A DNA stretch of 18,717 bases, taken from positions 1-18,717 of the forward strand of contig JAZNJM010000110.1 of assembly GCA_045578045.1 (NCBI GenBank), in the 5' to 3' direction. Positions within the stretch are counted from its first letter, which is position 1, and each line of letters opens with the position of its first letter. Shown here one piece after another: positions 8,182-15,666 of this stretch. The notes beneath the pieces are model-generated. The model did no database searches. It was not told where the DNA came from and saw only the letters and a list, made by a program, of their open reading frames with translations. The position numbers and the translations under genes were made by a program. The stretch is from SIG653 sp045578045. GTDB taxonomy: Bacteria > Bacillota > Clostridia > Oscillospirales > CAG-382.

Positions 8182-8955
8182 ATGAAAAATCTGGAAGACA
8201 ACAGTATTAGAAAAATGAAATTTTTCGGAGACACTCATCTGGGAAACGTCAGAGAAGAAAATCAAGACAATTTCAGCATTGTTGAATATGATAGTGCAGT
8301 ATGTTTGACTGTTTGTGATGGAATGGGTGGAGAAAACGGAGGAAGTATTGCAAGTGATATTGCCGTCCGTAGCTTTAACGAATTTATTTCAAAAACAATT
8401 GAAGAAAACTGTGGTGAGTTAACAGAGCCACAGGAAATAGTTAATATGCTTTCAAACGCTGTTTCTTTTGCACACGAAAAGGTAAAAGAGAAAGCAAGAC
8501 AATCCGAAGAGCTTGAAGGAATGGGAACAACCCTTGTTTCTGCATTTGTAACGAAAAATGGAACGTACGTTGCAAATATTGGAGACAGTCGATGCTATAT
8601 ACTTGATTTAAATAATTTTGTAAAAGTAACGAAAGATCATTCTATGGTTCAGGAATTAGTTGATTCGGGAGTCATAAATGAAGAAGATGCCGAAAAACAT
8701 CCTCAAAAAAACGTAATAACAAGAGCAATAGGCGTTGATTTTGATATGAAAGCGGATATATATTTTGTATCTCTTTTTGACTCGTTGCTTCTTTGCAGTG
8801 ATGGACTTACGAACATGGTTGATACAGATGAAATAAAAAGCATAGTTTTGGATAAAATAACCCCTGAAGAAGCCGTTGAAAAACTGATTTCCAGAGCAAG
8901 AGAAAACGGCGGATATGATAACATAACGGTTGCGTTAATCAAGGAGGAATTATGA
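8182..8955 (+). CDS. stp: PP2C-family serine/threonine phosphatase (Stp/PrpC)
   Basis: This metal-dependent phosphatase reverses phosphorylation by the PASTA kinase encoded next. The 257-residue protein carries the full PP2C motif series: REENQDNF at 24-31; VCDGMGGENGG with metal ligand Asp46; GMGTTLVSA; NIGDSRCYI; TKDHSMVQELV; ITRAIG; LLCSDGLTNMV with Asp207; and GGYDNITVAL with Asp246. These match the acid residues that bind two Mn/Mg ions in bacterial PP2C enzymes such as PstP and PrpC. No membrane segment is seen, so it acts in the cytoplasm. The start ATG 8182 has a GGGGAAAG ribosome site. Its stop codon overlaps the start of prkC, making a tightly coupled phosphatase/kinase pair as in B. 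subtilis. Confidence 0.96.
   Translation: MKNLEDNSIRKMKFFGDTHLGNVREENQDNFSIVEYDSAVCLTVCDGMGGENGGSIASDIAVRSFNEFISKTIEENCGELTEPQEIVNMLSNAVSFAHEKVKEKARQSEELEGMGTTLVSAFVTKNGTYVANIGDSRCYILDLNNFVKVTKDHSMVQELVDSGVINEEDAEKHPQKNVITRAIGVDFDMKADIYFVSLFDSLLLCSDGLTNMVDTDEIKSIVLDKITPEEAVEKLISRARENGGYDNITVALIKEEL
8941..8947 (+). promoter_or_regulatory. Ribosome binding site of prkC inside the end of stp
   Basis: AAGGAGG is a perfect Shine-Dalgarno sequence within the last codons of stp. It is four bases from the ATG at 8952 and seven from the in-frame ATG at 8955; the latter spacing is closer to optimal, so the protein may begin at the second Met. Confidence 0.7.
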
Positions 8956-11495
8956 TGTCTGAAAAAGACGGCGTTTTAGAAAATACACAAAGCAATTTTG
9001 ATAATAATGAAAATATTGAATATGAAAAAGAAATAGAACGCTTGAAAGAAGAATACGTTGGTGCTGTTCTTGACGATAGATATGAAATACTTGAAGTTGT
9101 CGGAAAGGGCGGTATGGCTTGCGTTCTTAAAGCACGTGATATGGTTATGAACCGAATCGTTGCAATAAAAATGCTTGATTTAGAGCTTAATTCTGATCCT
9201 ATTGCTGTTGAGAGATTCAGAAATGAATCTCAAGCTATTGCGATGATGTCTCATAAGAATATCGTAACTGTTTTTGACGTTGTTTTCCACGATGATATGA
9301 AATATATTATAATGGAATATCTCAACGGAATAACTTTTGATAAATACATTGAGAAAAAAGAAAAGCTCCATTGGAAAGAAGCTTGTTATTTTATGTATAA
9401 GATTCTTGGAGCATTAGAACATTCTCACGAAAAAGGAATAATTCATAGCGATGTTAAGCCTCAGAATATGATAATGCTTAAGGACAGCGAGATTGTTCTG
9501 ATGGATTTCGGTATTGCTTCTCTTCCCGCAGACCATCCTTCCAACATTGAATCAAAAAAAGAGGCGCTCGGAACAGCTTATTATATGAGCCCTGAACAAG
9601 CTGGGGGAAAACCCGTTTGTGAACAGTCTGATATATATTCCGTTGGAGTCATTTTATACGAGGCACTTTCTGGAAGGTTACCCTTTGTTGACGAAGATCC
9701 AAAGAAAATAATGGAAATGCATTTGTATGATACTCCAATTTCTCCAGCATCCTTTGCTGATGATATTCCAGACGGTTTGACTCAGATAATAACAAAGGCA
9801 ATGAGAAAGGCTGCTGATGAACGGTACCTTAGTGCAAGAGAAATGGCAGATGCTATAGAAGAAATAACAAAAAACCCAACGAAAACCTTTGATGGAATTG
9901 AAATTGCCGATATTATTATTGTTGATGATACAAAGCTGAAAGAGAGAAGAAAGAAAAACAAAGCTGAAAAAAGAAAAAAGAAAAAAGAAGCTAAAAAAGA
10001 TGCAAAACTTGCTTCTCCAGTAAGCCGTTCATTTTTCCCTATAATAACGGGTGTTGCCCTTGCTTTTATAATAGTTATAGAAGCTGCCATAGGATATTCT
10101 CTTTGGGAGGTTGTTAAGCGAATAAATATAGCATCAACTCTTGAAACAATTTTTTATAAGGATTCAGAAGTTCAGGTAACGATTCCTAATCTTGTTGGCA
10201 GGGAATGGACAGATATTTTAGAACAAGTAAACAGCGGAACGTTAACAGATAATAAAGGAAATAAAATAATAATCGATCCTGAGGGAATAACAGCAGAATT
10301 TAACGCTGATTATGGATATGGTGTTGTTATTGAACAAGAGCCTTCTGCAAATATGCAGGTTAAGGATAATAAAATAACTTCTCTCGTTCTTTCTCTTGGC
10401 AGCGAAAGAATTTTTATGCCAGACGTTGTTTATAAGTCCAAACGCGAAGCGGAAACAACAATAAGAAGCGTTGTTGGAGATGAATATACAATAGGATTTA
10501 TTGAAATGAGCCACGAATATGCTCATTTTGAACAAGTAATAAAAACAGAACCTGAGGCGGGACAGCTTGTAACAGACCTTGAGGGCGGTTATGATATAAA
10601 GGTTTATTATTGCGAATCAGAAAACCCATCTGAAATAAGAATGCCAGACCTCGTTGGAATGAGCTATGAAGAAGCAAAACGTCTTATAGAAGATTATCAT
10701 TTAATTCTCGGAAAGATAGAACAAAAGGAAAGTCTTACCGCAGGAGCAACTGTTATAACTCAGAGCATAGATCCATACGCTCCCGTTATGCCATATTCAA
10801 CTGTTGTTGATTTGACAGTTAGTAAACAGGTCGAAATAGCTCCAATGATAAACGTTGTGGGCAAAAAAGCAGACGAAGCAAAGAAAATTTTGAAAAATTA
10901 TGGTTTATCAAACGTTAAGGTTGAGTATGTTTATACTTCTGCAAAAGATGACGTTATTGTGAAACAAAGTATTCCCGAAGGTCAGGACGTAAGTGCTAAT
11001 ACCTTTATAACGATTTACGTTAACGTTCACGCTGATACTGTTAAAGTTCCGAATCTTATTGGAAAAACTGCGGAAGAAGCAGACAATACACTTAATCAAC
11101 TCAATATAAAGGATATTGTTATAAAATACGAAAAATCATTCTATCCCGCGGGAACGGTTATATACCAAAGCATAAAAGCCGGCGAAGAAATTCTTAAAGG
11201 AAGAAAAATTGAGCTTGTAATAAGCGAAGAAGTTGAATCTTTAACAATGAAGGATTTCTTCGGAAAAGCTCCTGAAGAAGCGAAAAAATGGTTTGAAAGA
11301 GTGGGAATAGAATATAGAGTTGAGGATCAAGTTGATCCAACTCAACCATCGGGCGTTATCATTTCCCAAAGCGTTCCAATGTATTCAGATGTTCATAAGG
11401 GTGAGGTCGTATATATTTTCGTGAATAAATACGTTCCCGTTGATACTGATATCTCGGAAGATATATCAGAGGAAAGCTCTGAGGAAATTGAATAA
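8952..11495 (+). CDS. prkC: Membrane serine/threonine kinase with six PASTA repeats (PrkC/PknB family)
   Basis: This kinase senses peptidoglycan fragments or lipid II outside the cell and phosphorylates cytoplasmic targets; in Bacillus it promotes germination and cell-wall control. The N-terminal kinase domain (about 44-310) has GKGGMACV, catalytic Lys73 in VAIK, HSDVKPQN at 165-172 with catalytic Asp167, DFG at 185-187 and a GTAYYMSPEQ P+1 segment. HSD replaces the canonical HRD, making it a non-RD kinase. The loop from DFG to GT has no Thr, unlike PknB, which is activated on loop threonines. A polybasic stretch (328-352, 16 Lys/Arg in 25) precedes one transmembrane helix (about 364-385). 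Six PASTA repeats start near 409, 487, 562, 630, 697 and 764, and an acidic tail ends the protein. Translation may begin at 8955. Confidence 0.95.
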   Translation: MMSEKDGVLENTQSNFDNNENIEYEKEIERLKEEYVGAVLDDRYEILEVVGKGGMACVLKARDMVMNRIVAIKMLDLELNSDPIAVERFRNESQAIAMMSHKNIVTVFDVVFHDDMKYIIMEYLNGITFDKYIEKKEKLHWKEACYFMYKILGALEHSHEKGIIHSDVKPQNMIMLKDSEIVLMDFGIASLPADHPSNIESKKEALGTAYYMSPEQAGGKPVCEQSDIYSVGVILYEALSGRLPFVDEDPKKIMEMHLYDTPISPASFADDIPDGLTQIITKAMRKAADERYLSAREMADAIEEITKNPTKTFDGIEIADIIIVDDTKLKERRKKNKAEKRKKKKEAKKDAKLASPVSRSFFPIITGVALAFIIVIEAAIGYSLWEVVKRINIASTLETIFYKDSEVQVTIPNLVGREWTDILEQVNSGTLTDNKGNKIIIDPEGITAEFNADYGYGVVIEQEPSANMQVKDNKITSLVLSLGSERIFMPDVVYKSKREAETTIRSVVGDEYTIGFIEMSHEYAHFEQVIKTEPEAGQLVTDLEGGYDIKVYYCESENPSEIRMPDLVGMSYEEAKRLIEDYHLILGKIEQKESLTAGATVITQSIDPYAPVMPYSTVVDLTVSKQVEIAPMINVVGKKADEAKKILKNYGLSNVKVEYVYTSAKDDVIVKQSIPEGQDVSANTFITIYVNVHADTVKVPNLIGKTAEEADNTLNQLNIKDIVIKYEKSFYPAGTVIYQSIKAGEEILKGRKIELVISEEVESLTMKDFFGKAPEEAKKWFERVGIEYRVEDQVDPTQPSGVIISQSVPMYSDVHKGEVVYIFVNKYVPVDTDISEDISEESSEEIE

Positions 11496-12394
11496 TGGTT
11501 GGTAGAATTTTAAAAGGTCTTAAAGGATTATATACGGTTGAAGCTGAAGACGGCACTTTTTACGAGTGCCGTACAGCAACCAAAGTTCGAAAATCGGGAA
11601 TAATGCCTCTTGCAGGGGATATTGCTGAATTTGAGGTTAACGAAGATAAAACGGGGTTTATTGTCGGAATAGAAAACAGAAAAAACTCTTTTGTAAGACC
11701 TCTTGCAGCTAACGTTGACGTTCTTGCCATAGTTGTTGCCGTTCACGATCCCGAACCGTATTTATATAACGTTGATAAGCTCACTGTTGCCGCAACTGCG
11801 GGAAACGTTGAAACTTGGATAATAATAAATAAAACAGATAAGGGAACTTCTGATATTCTTGAAAAAACCTATTCTTCTATTGGAATGAAATGCATAAAAG
11901 TGTGTGCTATAAATAAAGAAATAGCAGAACTAAAAAAAGCTGTTGAAGGCAAAACGGTTATTTTCACCGGTGCATCGGGAGTTGGAAAGTCAAGTTTGTT
12001 AAATTCAATGTATCCGTCTCTTAACCTTGAAACAGGAGATTTGAGCGAAAAGCTCATGAGAGGGAAGAATACAACGAGACATACAGAGCTTCATAAGGTG
12101 GGAGAACATACATATATAGGTGATTCTCCTGGGTTTACGCGGCTTGAGCTTGATAAAAAATTATCGTATGAAGAAAAAAACAAGGATACTGATTTCAGAA
12201 CGCTTATTTCTGTTGATAAGAATGAATTGAAGTTTTTATTTCCTGAAATAAGAGAGCTTGAGGGAAAATGTCGCTGGAGAGATTGCTCTCATACGAAAGA
12301 GGACGGCTGTGCAGTAAAGAAAAAGGTGGAATTAAATGAGATTCCTTTTTCAAGATATGAAAGCTATATCCGTATGTTTGAAAGTTTAATATGA
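11495..12394 (+). CDS. rsgA: Ribosome small-subunit-dependent GTPase RsgA
   Basis: RsgA is a circularly permuted GTPase that checks late maturation of the 30S subunit. The order of motifs shows the permutation: an N-terminal OB fold (GRILKGLKGLYTVEAEDG), then G4 NKTD at 112-115, then the P-loop GASGVGKSS at 159-167, switch I GKNTTRHTEL around 190-199, and G3 DSPGF at 210-214. A C-terminal zinc site has Cys259, Cys264, His266 and Cys272, matching the family pattern C-X4-C-X-H-X5-C. In other RsgA proteins the switch I reads KHTTR or QHTTT, and that His has been proposed as catalytic; here it is Asn192. The start ATG shares one base with the prkC stop codon. The position after prkC is conserved in Firmicutes. 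Confidence 0.95.
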   Translation: MVGRILKGLKGLYTVEAEDGTFYECRTATKVRKSGIMPLAGDIAEFEVNEDKTGFIVGIENRKNSFVRPLAANVDVLAIVVAVHDPEPYLYNVDKLTVAATAGNVETWIIINKTDKGTSDILEKTYSSIGMKCIKVCAINKEIAELKKAVEGKTVIFTGASGVGKSSLLNSMYPSLNLETGDLSEKLMRGKNTTRHTELHKVGEHTYIGDSPGFTRLELDKKLSYEEKNKDTDFRTLISVDKNELKFLFPEIRELEGKCRWRDCSHTKEDGCAVKKKVELNEIPFSRYESYIRMFESLI

Positions 12395-12401
12395 ATAAAA
12401 C

Positions 12402-12424
12402 TGATATTTATATTAAAAATATCA
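12402..12424 (+). repeat. AT-rich inverted repeat between rsgA and pssA
   Basis: TGATATTT and AAATATCA form a perfect 8-bp stem with a 7-base loop, eight bases after the rsgA stop. It has only one G and one C per arm region and no T-tract follows, so it is unlikely to be an intrinsic terminator. It may be a weak mRNA end stabiliser or chance. Confidence 0.3.
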
Positions 12425-12463
12425 AAGAAATTAAAAAAATGCTTAGCATTGGGGGAAAATATT

Positions 12464-13108
12464 TTGTTTATAGGATATTATAATCTTGCTAACTCTGTAA
12501 CGCTTTTAGGATTAGTATCAGCGTTACTGTCGTGCGTTGTTGCTATAAATTCAAAAACGTCTGGAGAGGTGGATAGTAAAAAAATAATTTATGCTGTCGT
12601 TCTTTTTTTGGTTTCAGGACTATGCGATATGTTTGACGGAAGAATTGCAAGAGGATACGGAAGCAGAACAAGAAAAGAAAAATTGTTTGGAATACAAATT
12701 GATTCTTTATGTGATATGGTCAGCTTTGGAATTGCTCCCGTTATAATCGCATATTGTGCAGGATTTAATAAGTTTTATCATTTAATAGCATTTTGCATTT
12801 ATGCCGTTTGCGGTGCAATACGACTTGCATATTTTAATACTCAAGCAGTTGAAGAAACAAAAGACCTTAATATGAAATGCTTCACAGGAGTTCCTATTCC
12901 CGTTTGTTGTATGACAGTTCCTCCTATTATGCTTTTATTTAAGATTTTTGGAGCGAATCTTTTTGTTTCAATTGTTTTTGCAGTTGTATATTTAATGACG
13001 GGAATAGCTTTTGTTATTAACGTTAAAATAAAAAAGCTGTCTTTAGCTCAGAGCTTTATTCTGATTGCTGCTGTACTTACCTGCGTTGTATTTTTGTTTT
13101 TGATTTAA
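12464..13108 (+). CDS. pssA: CDP-diacylglycerol-serine O-phosphatidyltransferase (phosphatidylserine synthase)
   Basis: This membrane enzyme makes phosphatidylserine, the precursor of phosphatidylethanolamine, from CDP-diacylglycerol and serine. The CDP-alcohol phosphatidyltransferase motif is complete: Asp55-X2-Asp58-Gly59-X2-Ala62-Arg63, then Gly76-X3-Asp80-X3-Asp84. The spacer between Arg63 and Gly76 is 12 residues, longer than the usual 8. A following SFG segment and a CGAIRLAYFN helix fit PssA rather than PgsA. Several hydrophobic helices are visible across the 214 residues. I chose the TTG at 12464 because GGGGGAA lies eight bases upstream and the resulting FIGYYN N-terminus resembles PssA starts; an in-frame TTG at 12449 has no ribosome site. 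No phosphatidylserine decarboxylase gene is nearby. PssA is favoured, but another CDP-alcohol transferase is possible. Confidence 0.85.
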   Translation: MFIGYYNLANSVTLLGLVSALLSCVVAINSKTSGEVDSKKIIYAVVLFLVSGLCDMFDGRIARGYGSRTRKEKLFGIQIDSLCDMVSFGIAPVIIAYCAGFNKFYHLIAFCIYAVCGAIRLAYFNTQAVEETKDLNMKCFTGVPIPVCCMTVPPIMLLFKIFGANLFVSIVFAVVYLMTGIAFVINVKIKKLSLAQSFILIAAVLTCVVFLFLI

Positions 13109-13113
13109 AACCA

Positions 13114-13120
13114 GAGGTGA
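13114..13120 (+). promoter_or_regulatory. Ribosome binding site of pfkA
   Basis: GAGGTGA lies seven bases before the ATG at 13128. It rules out the in-frame TTG at 13122, which would sit only one base after the motif. Confidence 0.7.
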
Positions 13121-13127
13121 ATTGATA

Positions 13128-14201
13128 ATGAGCGATAGAACAAACATAAAAAGAATCGGAGTTTTAACCTCGGGGGGCGATGCTCCCGGAATGAATGCTG
13201 CTCTCAGAGCAGTAATAAGAACTGCACACAGAAAGAATATTGAAGTTGTCGGTATACTTAACGGATATTCGGGATTGCTTGAAGGCAATACAAGACTTTT
13301 AAATAAGAGAGACGGTTCTTATATAATTAACCGCGGGGGAACGATTCTTTATACTGCAAGATGTGAAAAATTCAAAACGGAAGAGGGGATTAAGCTCGGT
13401 GCAGAAAAATGCAGAGAGCTTGGACTTGACGGGCTCGTTGTTCTCGGAGGAGACGGAACTTTCAGAGGTGCATATGACCTTTCAAAAGAGGGAATCCCTT
13501 GCGTTGGTATACCTTGCACAATAGATAATGACGTATGTAGTACGGATAAAACAATTGGTTTTGATACAGCAATGAATACAGTTGTTGAACTTGCAGATAA
13601 AATACGTGATACGGGCGAGAGCCATTCAAGATGTATAATAATTGAAGTTATGGGAAGAAAAGCGGGTGATATTGCCCTTCATACAGCTGTTGCTATTGGT
13701 GCAACTTGTGCCGTTGTTCCTGAATATCCTTTCGACAGAGATGTTCTTGTTTCCAAAATAATGGAATCAAGAGCAGGTGGAAAAAAGAATTTTCTTATTG
13801 TTGTTGCAGAAGGACTTGGAAAAAATTATGGTCCTGAGCTTGCGGAATATATTGAAAGTAAAACGGGAATAGAGTCAAGATTCTCTTGCTTTGGATATAC
13901 ACAAAGAGGCGGTTCGCCTTCATTAAGTGATAGAGTACTTGCTTCAACTATGGGGTGTGCCGCAGTTTACGCCCTCATTGATGGGTGTGTTGCAGATGTT
14001 GTTGTTTCAAAGGGAAATTCAATTGAAACCGTTGAAATGAAATATGCAATGCAGCTTGATAGATTGTCAAAGGGAAAAATGACAGAGGCTGAAAAATCTG
14101 AAATTTCACCTGGAACTCTTTATGAAATGAGCAAAACTATTGCAGATAGATTGGCATATAAATCATATCTGAAAGGCGTTGTAGAGAAACTGTCTTTGTG
14201 A
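13128..14201 (+). CDS. pfkA: 6-phosphofructokinase
   Basis: Phosphofructokinase commits fructose 6-phosphate to glycolysis by making fructose 1,6-bisphosphate. The 357-residue product has the expected motifs: LTSGGDAPGMNAALR near the N-terminus, NRGGT, GGDGT at 107-111, TIDND at 131-135 with catalytic Asp133, MGRKAGD, and YTQRGGSPSLSDR. Gly110, equivalent to E. coli Gly104, points to ATP rather than pyrophosphate as phosphoryl donor; PPi enzymes have Asp there. The residue equivalent to E. coli Gly124 is Cys130, neither the Gly of ATP enzymes nor the Lys of PPi enzymes. The protein is about 35-40 residues longer than the 320-residue bacterial enzyme, mostly through a charged C-terminal extension. 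It follows pssA by 19 bases, probably in one operon. Confidence 0.93.
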   Translation: MSDRTNIKRIGVLTSGGDAPGMNAALRAVIRTAHRKNIEVVGILNGYSGLLEGNTRLLNKRDGSYIINRGGTILYTARCEKFKTEEGIKLGAEKCRELGLDGLVVLGGDGTFRGAYDLSKEGIPCVGIPCTIDNDVCSTDKTIGFDTAMNTVVELADKIRDTGESHSRCIIIEVMGRKAGDIALHTAVAIGATCAVVPEYPFDRDVLVSKIMESRAGGKKNFLIVVAEGLGKNYGPELAEYIESKTGIESRFSCFGYTQRGGSPSLSDRVLASTMGCAAVYALIDGCVADVVVSKGNSIETVEMKYAMQLDRLSKGKMTEAEKSEISPGTLYEMSKTIADRLAYKSYLKGVVEKLSL

Positions 14202-14254
14202 TAAAATATTAACTTGAATACTTTTACGAGATTTATATCGGGAGGAAATATACG

Positions 14255-15184
14255 TTGATTTGCAATAATATATTAGAAGCCATCGGTCATACTCCAATGG
14301 TCAGGCTTAATAGAATATGCGAAAAGGGTGCTGCTGAAATTCTTGTTAAATATGAGGGAGTAAATGTTGGCGGCTCAGTTAAAACAAGAACTGCTTACAA
14401 TATGATTGTTGAAGCAGAAAAAGCAGGGCTCATTAATAAGGATACTATTATCGTAGAACCAACAAGTGGAAATCAGGGAATTGGTCTTGCTCTTGTTGGT
14501 GCAGTAAGAGGATATAAGGTTGTAATAATAATGCCAGATTCTGTTAGCGAGGAAAGAAGAAAACTTGTTAAGAATTACGGTGCAGACGTTATACTTGTTC
14601 GTGATGAAGGAAATATTGGAAAATGTATTGCAGAATGTGTTGCAACAGCAAACAGACTTGCTGCGGAAAATCCAAAGGTATTTATTCCCGAACAATTTTC
14701 CAATCCAAACAACCCTTTAGTACATAGATATCATACTGCTCTCGAAATATTAGAACAGGTTGGCGGTCCAATTCACGGATTTTGCTCAGGTATAGGAACG
14801 GGCGGAACTCTTTCCGGGATTGGAATAACGTTGAAAAAACAATATCCTGATATTAAAATTTGGGCTGTTGAGCCTGAAAACGCCGCAATTCTTAGTGGAG
14901 GAAGTATTGGAACTCATTTACAAATGGGCATTGGAGACGGTATTATTCCCGCAAATCTTGATCAGGAAATATATGAAAAAATATGTGTTATAACTGATAA
15001 AGAAGCAATAGAAACTTCAAAACGTCTTGCACGTGATGAGGGACTGATGTGCGGTATTTCAAGCGGAACAAACGTTGCTGCCGCTGTTAAACTTGCCCGT
15101 GAGATTGGAGAGGGAAAACGAGTTGTTACAATTCTTCCAGATACAGGAGAAAGATATTTCAGCACAGTGCTTTTTGATAAATAA
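14255..15184 (+). CDS. cysK: Cysteine synthase family protein (CysK-like, PLP-dependent)
   Basis: Members of this fold-type II PLP family make cysteine from O-acetylserine and sulfide. The 309 residues show the PLP lysine Lys43 in GGSVKTR, the substrate loop TSGNQG at 70-75, and the phosphate-binding GIGTGGT loop. SSGTNVAAAV and the C-terminal LPDTGERYFST are typical of CysK. Two motifs deviate: the usual SVKDR reads SVKTR, and the usual TSGNTG reads TSGNQG, placing Gln at the position that in OASS contacts the substrate carboxylate. The start is TTG 14255, with GGGAGG nine bases upstream. Neither cysE nor another sulfur gene is adjacent. O-acetylserine use is the default guess, but a different amino-acid substrate is possible. 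Confidence 0.85.
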   Translation: MICNNILEAIGHTPMVRLNRICEKGAAEILVKYEGVNVGGSVKTRTAYNMIVEAEKAGLINKDTIIVEPTSGNQGIGLALVGAVRGYKVVIIMPDSVSEERRKLVKNYGADVILVRDEGNIGKCIAECVATANRLAAENPKVFIPEQFSNPNNPLVHRYHTALEILEQVGGPIHGFCSGIGTGGTLSGIGITLKKQYPDIKIWAVEPENAAILSGGSIGTHLQMGIGDGIIPANLDQEIYEKICVITDKEAIETSKRLARDEGLMCGISSGTNVAAAVKLAREIGEGKRVVTILPDTGERYFSTVLFDK

Positions 15185-15227
15185 AAAGTAGTTTTTCAAG
15201 AATAGTTTTTATAGCAATATAGAAATG

Positions 15228-15256
15228 TTGAAAAAAGCCTTGAAAGTCTGTATTAT
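15228..15256 (+). promoter_or_regulatory. Upstream sigma-A promoter for the hup operon (P1)
   Basis: TTGAAA (15228-15233) and TATTAT (15251-15256) are separated by exactly 17 bases. Both match the vegetative consensus at five of six positions. It lies 44 bases after the cysK stop and about 130 bases before hup. Confidence 0.55.
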
Positions 15257-15300
15257 ACGCGAAAAAAGCACAAATTAACCCAATTTTTTTAAAAAAACTA

Positions 15301-15329
15301 TTGCATTTTATGTAAATATATGTTATATT
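15301..15329 (+). promoter_or_regulatory. Downstream sigma-A promoter for the hup operon (P2) with upstream A/T tract
   Basis: TTGCAT (15301-15306) and TATATT (15324-15329) are separated by 17 bases. A T7A7 block at 15284-15297 ends three bases before the -35 box, the position of an UP element that binds the RNA polymerase alpha subunits. It is consistent with the high expression expected for HU. Confidence 0.6.
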
Positions 15330-15331
15330 GT

Positions 15332-15355
15332 TTTCAGAAGCTACCTGAAAGTAGC
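15332..15355 (+). other. Overlapping alternative hairpins in the hup 5' leader
   Basis: GCTAC (15340-15344) and GTAGC (15351-15355) form a 5-bp stem around the loop CTGAAA. The same loop sequence can instead pair with TTTCAG at 15332-15337 in a 6-bp stem, so the two folds exclude each other. No T-tract follows, so this is not a terminator. Regulatory use is inference only. Confidence 0.3.
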
Positions 15356-15384
15356 AAAATAATATAAACGGAGGTATTTTTATT

Positions 15385-15660
15385 ATGACAAAGGCAAATA
15401 TCGTAGATTGTGTAGTAGAAAAAACAGGTCTTAAAAAGAAAGATGCAGAAGCAGCTGTTAATGCAGTTTTTGCTTCTATAACTTCTGCCCTTGAAGAAGG
15501 CGATAAGGTTCAGATTGCTTCTTTTGGTACGTTTAAAGTAACAGAAAGAGCTGCAAGACCTGGCTTTAATCCAAAAACACAAGAGAAAATCGAAATTCCT
15601 GCTTGTAAAGCTCCTTCTTTCTCCGCAGGTAAAACTCTTAAGGAAGTTGTTAATAAATAA
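15385..15660 (+). CDS. hup: HU family DNA-binding protein
   Basis: HU is a small nucleoid protein that bends DNA without strong sequence preference. The 91-residue length is standard. The helical dimerisation part (ANIVDCVVEKTGLKKKDAEAAVNAVF) is followed by the saddle motif VQIASFGTF and the DNA-binding arm RAARPGFNPKTQEKIEIPA, whose Pro near the tip is the residue that intercalates in DNA. In common HU proteins the arm reads RKGRNP.TGE; this variant (RAARPGFNPKTQE) is well known in the wider family. The end KTLKEVVNK is typical. ATG 15385 has GGAGG nine bases upstream. Two promoters lie ahead, and the gene heads a run with rqcP, yabP, yabQ and divIC. Confidence 0.96.
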   Translation: MTKANIVDCVVEKTGLKKKDAEAAVNAVFASITSALEEGDKVQIASFGTFKVTERAARPGFNPKTQEKIEIPACKAPSFSAGKTLKEVVNK

Positions 15661-15666
15661 GGCTTC

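Noticed and set aside
13128..14201. Pyrophosphate-dependent phosphofructokinase
   Set aside because: The Asp of the GGDD motif found in PPi enzymes is Gly here, and the Lys before TIDND is absent.
14202..14254. T-box or S-box leader ahead of cysK
   Set aside because: The gap is only 53 bases and has none of the conserved T-box or SAM riboswitch sequences.
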